Shown here piece by piece: positions 51,600 to 59,930 of a stretch of DNA of 64,000 bases (position 1 is the first letter of the stretch; each line of letters opens with the position of its first letter). This stretch comes from BQJD01 sp965652415 (lineage in GTDB: Bacteria > Pseudomonadota > Gammaproteobacteria > Arenicellales > CAJQKF01), in contig CBFGVH010000002.1 in NCBI GenBank assembly GCA_965652415.1, positions 20,260 to 84,259 of the forward strand, written 5' to 3'. The notes beneath the pieces were generated by a model. That model did not search any database. It saw nothing but the letters and a program-made list of their open reading frames with translations, and had not been told where the DNA came from. Made by a program: the position numbers and the translations under genes.

Positions 51600-51708
51600 C
51601 GAACTTTACGATACTTTCAGGGTCGACAGTCCGCAAGGTTCCCTTCAGGATCAGGGTCCTCCACAGTCCTGATTCCTCTTCGCCGCCCGCCCGGGCGGCG
51701 TTCTTTTT
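51600..51708 (+). ncRNA. Candidate Crp-controlled small RNA
   Basis: Between the Crp site and a strong terminator lie about 110 nt with promoter-like TATAGG (51589) or TACGAT (51607-51612) and no ORF. Within them AGGATCAGG (51647-51655) pairs with CCTGATTCCT (51668-51677) with one bulge, followed directly by a GC hairpin and TTCTTTTT. This is the plan of a stable regulatory RNA. The start is approximate. Alternatively it is only the 3' region of the MATE transcript. Confidence 0.45.
51681..51708 (+). terminator. Intrinsic terminator upstream of ubiT
   Basis: CGCCGCCC and GGGCGGCG pair around GCCC and are followed by TTCTTTTT. It ends transcripts coming from the MATE gene or from the putative small RNA, so ubiTUV must have its own promoter behind it. 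Confidence 0.85.
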
Positions 51709-51754
51709 GGGGAACCGGAAAACGCCCGGTGCCGGCGAACCGGCCTTGACCCGG

Positions 51755-51768
51755 TTGACTCTTGTCAA
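51755..51768. promoter_or_regulatory. FNR/ANR-type box of the ubiTUV promoter
   Basis: TTGAC-TCTT-GTCAA is a perfect palindrome of the ANR/DNR type. Its centre (51761.5) is 41.5 bp upstream of 51803, next to the ubiT ATG at 51804; TACTCT (51792-51797) fits a -10 box. That is the geometry of a class II FNR promoter with an almost leaderless transcript. Confidence 0.65.
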
Positions 51769-51803
51769 GGAATGCCAGCGCCGCGGCCCCCTACTCTCCT
51801 GCC

Positions 51804-52328
51804 ATGTCCGCCCGCGCGTCCACTTCCGGATTCCCCGCCGCGCCGCCCCCGTTTGCGCGCCTGCTGCCGGCGCCCATCGCGCTCCTGCAACCGGTACTGC
51901 GGCGAATGATCACAGGCGTGGCAGCGAGGCGGCCGGAGCTGTTCGAAAGGCTCGGCAGACACGCCGGCAGCACGTTCCTCGTCGATCCGCTGAACCTGCC
52001 GTTCGCGGTGCTGCTGAATCCGGACCCGGCGCGTCCCCGCATGCGAGCCGTTCGCCGACGCAACATCGATTCCGTCCGCCGGGACGCCCGCATCGCCGGC
52101 AGCTTCCTGACCCTGCTGGCGATGATCGACGGCAAGGCGGACGGCGATGCCCTGTTCTTCTCCCGGGAACTCGTGATCGAGGGCGACACCGAGGCCGTGG
52201 TCAGCCTTCGCAACGCCCTCGACGACAGCGATCGAAGCGTGGCCGACGATGCCGCCGCCCTGTTCGGGGCGCCGGGGCGCATCGTCCTCGAGGCGCTGCG
52301 AGGCATCCGGGATCGTCGTGGTCGCTGA
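51804..52328 (+). CDS. ubiT: O2-independent ubiquinone biosynthesis accessory factor UbiT
   Basis: SCP2-domain lipid-binding protein needed for ubiquinone synthesis without oxygen, thought to hold the isoprenoid intermediates. 174 residues from ATG 51804, the length of the E. coli protein. The SCP2 core shows FAVLLNPDPARPRMRAVRR and GSFLTLLAMIDGKADGDALFFSRELVIEGDTEAVVSLRNALDD, typical of UbiT. It overlaps ubiU by 11 nt. An ANR-type box lies directly before the start. A TTG 14 codons upstream would put the box inside the gene and is less likely. Confidence 0.92.
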   Translation: MSARASTSGFPAAPPPFARLLPAPIALLQPVLRRMITGVAARRPELFERLGRHAGSTFLVDPLNLPFAVLLNPDPARPRMRAVRRRNIDSVRRDARIAGSFLTLLAMIDGKADGDALFFSRELVIEGDTEAVVSLRNALDDSDRSVADDAAALFGAPGRIVLEALRGIRDRRGR

Positions 52329-53331
52329 GACGCCGGCGCGTCCCGAACTGGTGTGCCCCGCAGGCACCCCGGCAGGCCTTCGCACCGCCGTGGACGCCGG
52401 CGCCGACGCCGTGTACTGCGGCTTTCGAAACGCTACCAACGCCCGCAATTTCCCGGGCCTGAACTTTACCGTGGCGGAGCTGGCCGAGGGCGTCGCCTAC
52501 GCGCATGCCCGTGGCGCCCGCGTGCTCCTGGCAGTGAACACGTTCCCGCCGGCCGGCCGCACCGCGACGTGGAAGCAGGCCGTCGACGACGCAGTAGCGA
52601 CCGGCGTGGATGCCATCATCGTGGCGGACATGGGCGTCGCCGACTACGCCCGCAGTCACCATCGGGACCTTCGCCTGCACCTGTCGGTGCAGGCTGGTGC
52701 GCCGTCCGTGGAGGCCATCCGCTTCTACTCGGAAGAATTCGGGATCCGCCGGGTGGTGCTCCCGCGCATTCTCACGGTACCGGAGATCCGCGCCCTGAAG
52801 GAGGCCATCGACTGCGAGATCGAGTGCTTCGTGTTCGGGAACCACGGGCTCATGGCAGAAGGCCGCTGTAGCCTGACCAACTATGCGACGGGCCTGTCGA
52901 CCAACATGGACGGGGTCTGCTCTCCGGCCAGCCACGTCCACTACGCCGAAGACGCGAGCGGCAACCTCGGCACGCGGCTCGGACGATTCACCATCGACTG
53001 CTTCGCCCGCGGCGCGAGCCCCGGCTACCCGACCATATGCAAGGGCCGCTACCTCGCGTCTCACCGCGACGCGTCCTACTACGCCTTTGAAGAGCCCGTC
53101 AGTCTCAACCTCGCCACCCTGCTCCCGGACCTGGTCGCGGCGGGCGTGAACGCGTTCAAGATCGAGGGACGCCAGCGCTCGAGGGCCTATGTGCGGACGG
53201 TGGTGTCCGCGTGGCGCCGCGCTGTCGACGACGTCATGGCCGGGGGGACGGCGCGGCTGGATGAATTGCTCGCGCTGACCGAGGGTCACAAGCAGACCGA
53301 AGGCGCGTACGGCGGCAAGCGATGGCGATGA
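52318..53331 (+). CDS. ubiU: O2-independent ubiquinone hydroxylation protein UbiU (one cluster Cys replaced)
   Basis: Peptidase-U32-like protein forming a 4Fe-4S heterodimer with UbiV; together they hydroxylate ubiquinone precursors with prephenate instead of O2. GTG 52318 gives 337 residues (E. coli: 331): LVCPAGTPAGLRTAVDAGADAVY at the start, LHLSVQAGAPSVEA, then the cluster region. Compared with E. coli UbiU, as I recall it, Cys176, Cys193 and Cys232 correspond to Cys184, Cys201 and Cys241 here, but the position of Cys169 is Gly177 (FGNHGLMAEGRC), with His176 and Cys170 nearby. It overlaps ubiT by 11 nt and ubiV by 10 nt. Confidence 0.93.
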   Translation: MVAETPARPELVCPAGTPAGLRTAVDAGADAVYCGFRNATNARNFPGLNFTVAELAEGVAYAHARGARVLLAVNTFPPAGRTATWKQAVDDAVATGVDAIIVADMGVADYARSHHRDLRLHLSVQAGAPSVEAIRFYSEEFGIRRVVLPRILTVPEIRALKEAIDCEIECFVFGNHGLMAEGRCSLTNYATGLSTNMDGVCSPASHVHYAEDASGNLGTRLGRFTIDCFARGASPGYPTICKGRYLASHRDASYYAFEEPVSLNLATLLPDLVAAGVNAFKIEGRQRSRAYVRTVVSAWRRAVDDVMAGGTARLDELLALTEGHKQTEGAYGGKRWR

Positions 53332-54254
53332 AGGTGCGGCGGCCCGCCCTGACCATGGGGCCGATCCTGTTTCACTGGGATGCCGACGCCCGGCGCGATT
53401 TCTGGTTTCGCATTGCCGACGAGGCGCCCGTCGACACGGTGTACCTCGGCGAGGTGGTCTGCGCGAAGCGCTCGCCGTTCATCGAGCCGTACTACGACGA
53501 GATCGCCGGGCGCCTCGAGCGGGCCGGCAAGCAGGTGGTATTCTCGACTCTCGCCGAGATCATGACCCGCCAGGAGCGAGCGACGACGCGCTCACTCGTC
53601 TCCGGAGGGCGAGCTGACATCGAGGCCAACGACGCCGCCGCGCTGTATCACCTGCGCGGCCGGCCCCACCGGGTCGGAGCGTTCGTCAATGTCTACAACG
53701 AGGATTCGCTGTCCTGCCTCACCGCCCGCGGAGCGACTCATTTCGCACTGCCGGTCGAGCTGCCCGCGGCTGCCCTGGCCGTTCTCGGCAGCGCCGCCGC
53801 AGATCTCGGCGTCGGCCTCGAGGTGCAGGTGTACGGGCGTGCGCCGCTGGCGCTGTCGGCACGCTGCTACCACGCCCGCGCCCACGGCCGGGTCAAGGAC
53901 AACTGCCAGTTCGTCTGCGGCAACGATCCCGACGGCATGGAACTCGCCACCCTCGACGGCGAGCCGTTCCTGGTGATCAACGGCATCCAGACCCTGTCGC
54001 GTGCCTGCATCAACCTCGTCCATGAACTGTCCGCCCTTGCCGCCGCCGGCATCGGCGCATTCAGGCTGTCCCCGCACAGTCACGACATGGTCGCCGTGGC
54101 GCGGGTGTTTCGCGACGTCATCGAAGGCGAGCTGTCCGCCGACGAGGCCGACGCGCTGCTCGAGGCAAAGGGGTTCGACGCCCCCTTTGCCAACGGCTTC
54201 TATCACGGCCTGGAAGGCTGGCAATTCAGTCACCGCGCCCGCACCCTGGATTGA
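53322..54254 (+). CDS. ubiV: O2-independent ubiquinone hydroxylation protein UbiV
   Basis: Partner of UbiU in the 4Fe-4S heterodimer. The 310-residue chain starts LTMGPILFHWDADARRDFWFRIADEAPVDTVYLGEVVCAKRSP (split here by the strands) with cluster Cys47; Cys182, Cys195 and Cys199 (ARCYHARA ... VKDNCQFVCG) have the same spacing (13 and 4) as in E. coli UbiV, so this cluster site is complete. Start ATG 53322 or 53328 (the latter forms ATGA with the ubiU stop). It ends the ubiTUV operon. Confidence 0.94.
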   Translation: MAMKVRRPALTMGPILFHWDADARRDFWFRIADEAPVDTVYLGEVVCAKRSPFIEPYYDEIAGRLERAGKQVVFSTLAEIMTRQERATTRSLVSGGRADIEANDAAALYHLRGRPHRVGAFVNVYNEDSLSCLTARGATHFALPVELPAAALAVLGSAAADLGVGLEVQVYGRAPLALSARCYHARAHGRVKDNCQFVCGNDPDGMELATLDGEPFLVINGIQTLSRACINLVHELSALAAAGIGAFRLSPHSHDMVAVARVFRDVIEGELSADEADALLEAKGFDAPFANGFYHGLEGWQFSHRARTLD

Positions 54255-54417
54255 CGCCTCGTTGTCGGCGGCGTTTCGGCCAATGGCATCGCGCAGCCCG
54301 GCTGCCCGGGCGATGGTTTATACTTTCCGCCGATCTCCCGCCCCGTGCAGGACGCGGTTCCCGATCGGCCGCCTCACCAGCGGTCGCCACCCTGATTGCC
54401 AACCGGCGCCGAGGCTC

Positions 54418-55326
54418 ATGCGCAAGACCACGAGATTTCGCCGACTGATCGAAGCCCCCGACATTCTCGTGCTCCCCGGGGTGCAGGACGCGTTGAGCGC
54501 GAAGATCGCCGAGCGGGCGGGATTTCACGCGATCACCTGCGGCGGATACGCCGCCACCGCCGGCCTGCTTGGCCAGCCCGACACGTCCCAGCTCGGCATG
54601 ACCGAGATGGCCGAGCACTATGCCCGCATCTCGGACGCCGTCGAAGTGCCCGTATTCGCCGACGGCGACACCGGTTTCGGCAACGCGACCAACGTGCAGC
54701 GCACGGTTCGCGCCTACGAGCGCGCGGGCGTGGCGGGAATGTTCATCGAGGACCAGCGCTTTCCCAAGCGCTGCGGACACATGGCGGGCAAGGCCGTCGT
54801 CTCGCTCGAGGAGATGCTCGGCAAGCTCGCCGCCGCGCTCGATGCCCGGGTCGACGCCGACCTCGTGATCATGGCGCGCACCGACGCCCTGGCGGTCAAC
54901 GGCATCGACGACGCGCTCGAGCGGGCCCTCGCCTTCCGCGAGGCCGGGGCCGACCTGGTATTCGTCGAGGCGCCGACGGACGTCGAACAGATGCGCCGCA
55001 TCTGCCGGACGATCGACGCCCCCTGCCTTGCCAACAACATCGAAGGCGGAAAAACCCCGCTGCTGTCCGCCGCCGAGCTCGAGGAGATCGGCTACGCCGC
55101 GGTCGCATTCCCGGTGGCATGCAGCTACACCATCGCCGCGGCGGTCCAACGGTTGATGGCCACGCTCGCCGCCGACGGCACCACCGACGCAGTTCGTGGC
55201 GACATGCTCGAGTTCGACGATTTCAACGCCCTGGTCGGCCTGCCGGAACTGCGTGAAAGAGAGCAGGGCTGGCTGGACCGCGCCCGGGCCGGCATGGAAA
55301 ATAACGCCCGGACGGGATCCGGATGA
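54418..55326 (+). CDS. Isocitrate lyase/PEP mutase superfamily enzyme
   Basis: TIM-barrel enzyme cleaving or forming C-C or C-P bonds next to a carboxylate (methylisocitrate lyase, dimethylmalate lyase, oxaloacetate decarboxylase group). Its 302 residues show LVLPGVQDALSAKIAERAGFHAITCGGYAATA, the metal-binding VFADGDTGFGNA, the family signature EDQRFPKRCGHMAGK with catalytic Cys119 and IMARTDALAVNGIDDALERA. ATG 54418 is the best start. The 163 nt upstream contain only weak promoter features. It precedes a TRAP transporter by 56 nt, so its substrate may be the imported C4-type acid; this is inferred. Confidence 0.87.
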   Translation: MRKTTRFRRLIEAPDILVLPGVQDALSAKIAERAGFHAITCGGYAATAGLLGQPDTSQLGMTEMAEHYARISDAVEVPVFADGDTGFGNATNVQRTVRAYERAGVAGMFIEDQRFPKRCGHMAGKAVVSLEEMLGKLAAALDARVDADLVIMARTDALAVNGIDDALERALAFREAGADLVFVEAPTDVEQMRRICRTIDAPCLANNIEGGKTPLLSAAELEEIGYAAVAFPVACSYTIAAAVQRLMATLAADGTTDAVRGDMLEFDDFNALVGLPELREREQGWLDRARAGMENNARTGSG

Positions 55327-55382
55327 TGCGCAGGGACCGGCGCGACTGACCACCATAATCACTTGCCCAAGAGGATCACAAA

Positions 55383-56372
55383 GTGAAGCGACTCGCCTCC
55401 CTCGTAACCGCCACCTTGCTCGCCGCCGGCATCGGCGCGGCCCACGCCGCCGACCCGGTCCAGTTCAGGATCAGCCACCAGTTGCCGCCGGCGCATCATA
55501 TCGCCAAGCTGGTGGACCAGTTCGCGGCCGACGTCGAGGCGCGCACCGACAACGCCGTGGACGTACAGGTTTTCGGCGCCAACCAGGCTTTTCCGCCCGA
55601 CCAGAACCACCCCGCCGTGGCCCGCGGCCAGGTCGAGGGTGCGATCTCCGTGAACTTCCAGTGGGGCAACACCATCCCCGAGCTGAACGTGGTGACGATC
55701 CCCTATTACTTCACCGATCTCGCCCGCGTCGAGAATTTTCCGGGCTCGCCGGCTGCCGCCATACTCGAGGAGAAGCTGCTCGAGAAGGGCGTGCGCAACG
55801 TCGCCTGGTTCTTCACCACGCGCCAGTCGATCTTCACTTCCGGGCACAAGCCGCTCGTGAGCATCGAAGACTTCCAGGGAACCAAGATTCGCGGCCTTAA
55901 CAAGCTGGTCGACGAGGCGCTGATCGCCGCCGGTGCCGCTCCCGCCGCCATGCCCGGCTCCGAGGTGTACCAGGCGCTTCAGACCGGGGTGATCGATGCC
56001 GGTCTCACCGACGTGTCCGCCGCATTCAGCCGCAAGTACTTCGAGGTCCAGAAGTACGGCACCGTGGCGCCGTTTTTCACCGTGTACTTCCACCTCTACG
56101 TCAACCCGGCGTGGTGGGACGGCCTGCCGGACGACATCCGCGGTGCCATCGCCGAGGCCGCGGCCAAGGCCGAGCAGGACTCCATCCCGCTGACCGAGCA
56201 GACCGCCGAGGAGTCGATCGGCGCCCTTCGCGAGGAAGGCATGCAGATCCACATCCAGACTCCCGAGGAGGTCGAGGCGTTCAGGGCGGTCATGCAGAAG
56301 CCCGTGCTCGACGCCTTCCTGGCCTCGTCCCCCGACGCCGCCAGGGTCATCGAGGCCGTCGACGCGCTGTAA
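55383..56372 (+). CDS. dctP: TRAP transporter solute-binding protein DctP
   Basis: Periplasmic receptor delivering an organic acid to the DctQM membrane unit. The 329 residues begin with a signal peptide (LASLVTATLLAAGIGAAHAAD), then the DctP motifs FRISHQLPPAHHIAKLVDQFAADVEARTDNAVDVQVFGANQ, QGTKIRGLN (conserved Arg contacting the carboxylate), PGSEVYQALQTGVIDAG and YVNPAWWDGLP. Start GTG 55383, with AGAGGAT seven bases upstream. First of three transport genes. Confidence 0.93.
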   Translation: MKRLASLVTATLLAAGIGAAHAADPVQFRISHQLPPAHHIAKLVDQFAADVEARTDNAVDVQVFGANQAFPPDQNHPAVARGQVEGAISVNFQWGNTIPELNVVTIPYYFTDLARVENFPGSPAAAILEEKLLEKGVRNVAWFFTTRQSIFTSGHKPLVSIEDFQGTKIRGLNKLVDEALIAAGAAPAAMPGSEVYQALQTGVIDAGLTDVSAAFSRKYFEVQKYGTVAPFFTVYFHLYVNPAWWDGLPDDIRGAIAEAAAKAEQDSIPLTEQTAEESIGALREEGMQIHIQTPEEVEAFRAVMQKPVLDAFLASSPDAARVIEAVDAL

Positions 56373-56432
56373 AGCGCATGCCCCGATGCCGACGCCGGGG
56401 GCGTGCGCTCCCGGCGTTTGCATGAGCGCACC

Positions 56433-56993
56433 ATGAAATCCCTCGCCCTCGGGATCGACCGGCTGATCGGCGCGATCTGCGGGCTGGCGCTCGCCGTGTC
56501 GGCGGCCTCCCTGCTGCTGTCGTTCGCCCTGGTCGTGTACTCGGTGGCGATGCGCTACTTTGTCAATCAACCCATTCCCTGGGTGGACGAGCTGGTCGGC
56601 TACCTGCTGGTCGCCATCGTCATGACCGCGGCGGCCGATGCGCTGCGCCGCGGGGAACACATCGCGGTCGACCTTCTCACGGAGCGCCTCGGCCCGACGG
56701 GACGCCGGATCACGGCTTTTGCGGGCCTCGTCGCGGTTGCCGCGGCGGGCGTCGCGCTGACGGTCGGCGGCTGGGACACGGTGGCCTTCACCCGCATGCT
56801 CGGGATCCGCTCCACCGGCTACCTCGACCTGCCCATGCACCTGCCGCAGATGCTGATTCCGATTGGCGGGGGGTTGCTCGCCGTCGCCGCGCTCGGCGGG
56901 CTCGTTCGCATGGCCGTCGGGCTGCCGCCCGCCGAGGAAGAGGACCGGCCAGGCGCCCACGGCGCCCATCGCCGCGACACGACGTCGCCATGA
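56433..56993 (+). CDS. dctQ: TRAP transporter small permease DctQ
   Basis: A 186-residue inner-membrane protein with four helices (LIGAICGLALAVSAASLLLSFALVVY; LLVAIVMTAAADAL; FAGLVAVAAAGVALTVGG; LIPIGGGLLAVAALGGLV) and the family pattern NQPIPWVDELVGYLLVAIV, RRGEHIAVDLL. ATG 56433 is used; a longer frame from GTG 56403 exists. It overlaps dctM by 4 nt. Confidence 0.92.
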   Translation: MKSLALGIDRLIGAICGLALAVSAASLLLSFALVVYSVAMRYFVNQPIPWVDELVGYLLVAIVMTAAADALRRGEHIAVDLLTERLGPTGRRITAFAGLVAVAAAGVALTVGGWDTVAFTRMLGIRSTGYLDLPMHLPQMLIPIGGGLLAVAALGGLVRMAVGLPPAEEEDRPGAHGAHRRDTTSP

Positions 56994-58276
56994 CCTTCTT
57001 CGTCATCCTCGCGGCGCTGGTGGTGGTCCTGCTCACCGGCCTGCCGGTGTTCGCCGCCATGGGATTGTTCGCCGGGATACTGATGTATGCCTTCCAGGGC
57101 GACATCGGCGGGCTCGGCGACATCGTCTTCGGCAAGCTCAACATCTACCTGCTGGTCGCCATCCCCCTGTTCACCCTGATGGCGCACTTCATGATCCGCG
57201 GCAGGGTGGTGGACGACCTCTACAGCACCGCCAACACACTGCTTCGCCACCTGCCGGGCGGCCTGGGCATCGCCACCGTGTCGGCGTGCACGTTGTTCGC
57301 CGCCATTTCCGGCTCCAGCGTCGCCACCGCGCTGACCATCGGCGCGGTCGCCATCCCGCAGATGATCCGCTACGGCTACCGGCCGTTCGAGGCCTACGGC
57401 GTGGTCGGCGGAGGCGGCACTCTCGGCATTCTCATCCCGCCTTCCGGTCCCATGGTGCTGTACGCGGTAATCGCCGATGCCTCCATCGGCCAGTTGTTCA
57501 TCGCGGGCATCGTTCCGGGACTTCTGATCGCAGCGCTGTTCGCGCTGTTCTGCTTCACCTCGCAGTCGCTCCGCCCCGGCGCCGTTCAGCGGCCGCCGCG
57601 CGCGCCGCTCGCAGACATGGCGCGCGCGGTGCGGCGATCGTTCTGGGCCCTTTCCCTGCCGGCGTTCGTCCTGGGCGGCATGTACTTCGGCGTCTTCACC
57701 GCCACCGAGGCCGCCGGCGCCGGCGCCCTGGCGGCGATGCTCGTGGCAATGATCGTGTACCGCTCGCTCCCACTGCGCGAGGTGTGGCGCTCGGCCCTGG
57801 ACGCTTCGCGAACGTCGGCGATGATCTTCATGATCCTCGCCGCGGCGGCGATCTTCAGCCACGTGCTGACCAAGCTGAGGATTCCGCAGGAGATGGTGGA
57901 ACTGGTGACCCACCTCGGCTTCGGCCCGATCGAGTTCCTGCTCGCGGTGATGCTGGTGGTGTTCGTGCTCGGCATGTTCCTGGAGACGATCTCCATCATC
58001 CTGATCACCACGCCGGTGGTGCTGCCGGTTCTCTCCGCGCTGGACATCAGCCCGATCTGGTACGGCGTGCTGTTGATGATCAACCTGGAATTGGCGCTGA
58101 TCACGCCGCCGGTGGGAATGAACCTGTTCACCATCAAGGGCATCACGCGCGCGCCCATCCAGCAGATCATGCGCGGCGTGGTGCCTTACGCCCTGATGTT
58201 GCTCGGTGCATTGATCGTCCTGTTGCTGGCGCCCGGCATCGCGCTGTGGCTGCCGTCCACCATGATGGGCCGCTGA
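56990..58276 (+). CDS. dctM: TRAP transporter large permease DctM
   Basis: A 428-residue inner-membrane transport subunit of the TRAP system with about 12 helices. Typical blocks are FVILAALVVVLLTGLPVFAAMGL, LNIYLLVAIPLFTLMAHFMI, FAAISGSSVATALTIGAVAIPQM, GGGGTLGILIPPSGPMVLYAVIAD and VFVLGMFLETISIILITTPVVLPV. It couples Na+ to acid uptake. It ends the TRAP operon, 17 nt before the convergent ABC-transporter operon. Confidence 0.94.
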   Translation: MTFFVILAALVVVLLTGLPVFAAMGLFAGILMYAFQGDIGGLGDIVFGKLNIYLLVAIPLFTLMAHFMIRGRVVDDLYSTANTLLRHLPGGLGIATVSACTLFAAISGSSVATALTIGAVAIPQMIRYGYRPFEAYGVVGGGGTLGILIPPSGPMVLYAVIADASIGQLFIAGIVPGLLIAALFALFCFTSQSLRPGAVQRPPRAPLADMARAVRRSFWALSLPAFVLGGMYFGVFTATEAAGAGALAAMLVAMIVYRSLPLREVWRSALDASRTSAMIFMILAAAAIFSHVLTKLRIPQEMVELVTHLGFGPIEFLLAVMLVVFVLGMFLETISIILITTPVVLPVLSALDISPIWYGVLLMINLELALITPPVGMNLFTIKGITRAPIQQIMRGVVPYALMLLGALIVLLLAPGIALWLPSTMMGR

Positions 58277-58293
58277 CCGCCGGCGCGCGGACT

Positions 58294-59046
58294 TCAGAGG
58301 ATCTGACTCAGGAAGCGCTGCGTGCGCGGGTCCCGCGCTTCGGTGAAGAAGGTGGCTGGTGGACCGTGTTCGACGATCACGCCGTGGTCCGTGAAGTAGA
58401 TGTGATCGGCCAGTTCGCGGGCGAACCCCATCTCGTGGGTCACGAGCATGCAGGTCATGCCCTCCTCGGCCAACTCGCGAATGGTGACCAGGACCTCCTT
58501 GACGGTCTCCGGGTCGAGCGCCGCGGTGACCTCGTCGAAAAGCATGACTTCCGGGTTCATGGCCAGCGAGCGCGCGATCGCGACCCGCTGCTGCTGCCCC
58601 CCCGACAACTCGCCGGGGTAACTGTCCTCCTTGTCGGCAAGACGCACCTTCGCCAGCAGACCGCGGGCGCGCTCCTCGACCTCGTCCTTCGGCTGGCGCA
58701 GCACGTGCACCGGCGCCATCATCACGTTCTCGAGCGCGGTGCGGTGGGGAAACAGGTTGTACTGCTGGAACACCATGCCGACCGTGCGTCGCAGTGCCAG
58801 CTTGTCCAGGTCGGGAGAGTTCACCTCGCGGCCCATTACGCGGATCGACCCGCTGTTGATGGGCACGAGCGCGTTGATGCAGCGAAGCAGCGTCGACTTT
58901 CCGGAGCCGGACGGGCCGATGATGCACACCACCCGCCCCTTCATGACCTCCAGGCTCACGCCTTTGAGCACCTCGGTGGCGCCGAACGACTTGTGCACGT
59001 CGCGGATGGCGACGATGGGTTCGTCCGCGGCCCAGGATTCGCTCAT
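58294..59046 (-). CDS. Polar amino-acid ABC importer, ATP-binding protein
   Basis: GlnQ/GltL-type ATPase of 250 residues with Walker A GPSGSGKST, Q-loop VFQQYNLFP, signature LSGGQQQRVAIARSLAM, Walker B VMLFDEVTAALDPE and switch VTHEMGFAREL. It ends the four-gene operon and overlaps the second permease (ATGA). The close match to amino-acid importers separates it from the MacB-like ATPase at 16548. Confidence 0.93.
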   Translation of the reverse strand: MSESWAADEPIVAIRDVHKSFGATEVLKGVSLEVMKGRVVCIIGPSGSGKSTLLRCINALVPINSGSIRVMGREVNSPDLDKLALRRTVGMVFQQYNLFPHRTALENVMMAPVHVLRQPKDEVEERARGLLAKVRLADKEDSYPGELSGGQQQRVAIARSLAMNPEVMLFDEVTAALDPETVKEVLVTIRELAEEGMTCMLVTHEMGFARELADHIYFTDHGVIVEHGPPATFFTEARDPRTQRFLSQIL

Positions 59047-59930
59047 GTGTTCACCGCGTAGCGACGTTCCAGGTGCATGGTGATGCGGGCAATCGGGTAG
59101 CAGTAGATGAAGAACCAGCTCATGAGCCACAGGTACATCGGGATCAACAGATCGACCCGTCCCTCGGCGCTCAAGGCGGCGCGGGTGAGGTTCATGGCCT
59201 CCTGCACCCCGACGATCGACACCAGCGGCGTAGCCATGGTGAGGATGGCATACAGGTTCATCCACGGCGGCAGAACCCGCTTGACGCACTGCGGCAGGAT
59301 CACCATGCGCATGGTCTGCCAGCGCGTGAAGGCGAGCGACTCTGCCGACTCCCACTGGCCGCTCGGCATCGAGCGAACGGCTCCGCGCACGAATTCCGAC
59401 ACGTAGGCCATCACCGGCAGCGACAGGCCGATGACCGCCTTGATCCACGCGGGTAACGGAAACTGCACGCCGAACGCGGAGACCTGGTAAGGGATCAGGA
59501 AGATGCAGTAGAACAGCAGCACCAGCCACGGAGCGTTGCGGAAGAACTGGGTCACCACCCACGCCCCGCGTCGCACCGGCGTCAGCAGCGAGACCTGGAG
59601 CAGGCCGAGCATGACGCCCAGCGCGGTGCCGACAGCCATGGACAGCACGGAGATCAGCAGGTTGAACAGGAAACCGTCGAACATCACCGGCGTCCACTTG
59701 GCCAGCAGCACGACGATCCCCGGTCGCGCGGAGTCGTCGAGCGCGGCGACGTCGTTGACGACGACCACGAGCGTCAGCGCTGCAAGACTGCCTGTCGCCA
59801 GCCGGCCGGTCCAGCCGTGCACCGGAGCGGCCGGTTCGTGAAGCGCTGGAGGGCGCGTCGATCGCTCCGATACGGGCACCAGCACGGGCAGCACGTTCGA
59901 CCCGCCGCCGGGCCATGCGCGGCGCGTCAT
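59043..59930 (-). CDS. Polar amino-acid ABC importer, permease (second)
   Basis: HisM/GlnP-type permease of 295 residues from ATG 59930. It has an unusual 60-residue N-terminal extension before the first helix pairs (FDGFLFNLLISVLSMAVGTALGVMLGLLQ) and the EAA-like coupling loop ESAESLAFTRWQTMRMVILPQCVKRVLPPW. It is coupled to its neighbours by 4-nt overlaps on both sides. With the other permease it forms a heterodimeric channel. Confidence 0.9.
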   Translation of the reverse strand: MTRRAWPGGGSNVLPVLVPVSERSTRPPALHEPAAPVHGWTGRLATGSLAALTLVVVVNDVAALDDSARPGIVVLLAKWTPVMFDGFLFNLLISVLSMAVGTALGVMLGLLQVSLLTPVRRGAWVVTQFFRNAPWLVLLFYCIFLIPYQVSAFGVQFPLPAWIKAVIGLSLPVMAYVSEFVRGAVRSMPSGQWESAESLAFTRWQTMRMVILPQCVKRVLPPWMNLYAILTMATPLVSIVGVQEAMNLTRAALSAEGRVDLLIPMYLWLMSWFFIYCYPIARITMHLERRYAVNT

